Source of the DNA: Synchiropus splendidus
Lineage: Eukaryota; Chordata; Actinopteri; Syngnathiformes; Callionymidae
Direction: 5' to 3'
DNA: 64,000 bases
Assembly: GCF_027744825.2 (NCBI RefSeq)
Contig: NC_071334.1
Coordinates: 39,037,437-39,101,436 of the forward strand
Numbering within the stretch: the stretch's first letter is position 1; each line of letters opens with the position of its first letter. Positions 63,922-64,000 of the stretch are shown one piece after another. The notes under the pieces are model-generated. The model saw nothing but the letters and a program-made list of their open reading frames with translations. It searched no databases and was not told where the DNA came from. The translations under genes were made by a program, and so were the position numbers.

Positions 63922-64000
63922 ATTTCATGTTCTGAAGCTTCCCTGAAAAGTTATGGCACAATGCACAAAAACGCTTTTCAGCCTGAGATAAGGTGGGTTT
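63922..64000 (+). repeat. Partial final monomer (79 bases)
   Basis: The last 79 bases match monomer positions 1-79 and stop at the window edge. The left half has 44-45ac. The diagnostic right half is missing, so the type cannot be assigned. The array clearly continues beyond the window. Confidence 0.95.

Larger units (their letters stand above)
1..64000 (+). repeat. 188-bp satellite array, 340 copies plus a 79-base partial copy
   Basis: Every line of the window aligns to one 188-bp monomer in one orientation. Type key by monomer position: A has 134a/136t/146a and 8a (A' has 8g); B 104g/149c/161g; C 44-45gt/104a/149a; D 44-45gt/107g/111a/141t; E 104g/149a/161a; F 147t/149c/161g (F' also 150t); G 44-45gt/111a/141t; H 104a/149c/161a; I 94c/184c; J 114a/156a (J2 114a/151a); K 96c; L 44-45gt/141t/184c; M 125g/128g; N is E with 122t; O 126c, often 35c; P 140a; Q 114a/160t; R 102c/111a/149c; S 85a with 146a; X 44-45gt with an A-type right half. 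188 is not a multiple of 3, so reading frames shift in each copy and no protein is encoded. The length and uniformity fit centromeric or pericentromeric satellite of a eukaryote. The family is not recognised. Confidence 0.98.

Noticed and set aside
1..64000. CRISPR array
   Set aside because: Copies are contiguous 188-bp repeats without unique spacers, and no cas gene is present.
1..64000. Assembly artefact by looped repeat sequence
   Set aside because: Not excluded, but exact looping would give identical blocks. Private substitutions in nearly all higher-order units argue for real variation. Raw long reads would decide.

Overview
The whole 64,000-base window is one satellite DNA array. A 188-bp monomer (about 39% G+C in the consensus I read off) is repeated head to tail on the + strand: 340 complete copies from base 1 to 63,921 and a 79-base partial copy to the end. 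I found no unique sequence, gene, transposon, inverted block, RNA gene or array edge. Both edges lie outside the window. This suggests a eukaryotic chromosome, most likely centromeric, pericentromeric or another heterochromatic block. A nucleosome-sized tandem monomer with higher-order repeats is typical of such regions. I do not recognise the satellite family and cannot name the lineage.

Monomer phase used throughout: position 1 is the first A of ATTTCATG. Copies start at 1+188n up to 8649, one base earlier for 8836-9400, at 1+188n again for 9589-14289, and at 2+188n from 14478 onward. Three 1-bp indels explain every phase shift. Copies fall into recurring sequence types, which I label with letters by diagnostic substitutions (A to S, plus X; the key is in the first feature). 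The types differ from one another at roughly 3-10 of 188 positions.

Layout by monomer type: 1-7520, nine-monomer repeats flanked by an A-B-C-D series; 7521-12408 and 12409-17673, a 26-monomer unit and its 28-monomer tandem derivative; 17674-20117, a mosaic with a doubled H-O pair; 20118-28765, a higher-order repeat starting at D whose unit steps down 11, 10, 8, 6, 5 monomers; 28766-32525, G-H-B-X-J2 pentamers; 32526-40045, mosaics sharing blocks with their neighbours; 40046-43993, B-C-P trimers; 43994-47377, a mosaic ending in the K-M-I-A series; 47378-50949, tandem hexamers and pentamers; 50950-56777, a duplicated block of 11-12 monomers around doubled pentamers; 56778-59973, a Q-E-A tetramer repeat; 59974-64000, blocks resembling 15.8-20 kb.

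Nothing here works as a gene system. The interest lies in array evolution: nested higher-order repeats, hybrid monomers that mark unequal exchange, very few indels, and several conserved dyads per monomer that could form hairpins. The two longest open frames (12028-12258 and 27633-27872, minus strand) come from point changes that remove a stop in single copies, and I reject both.
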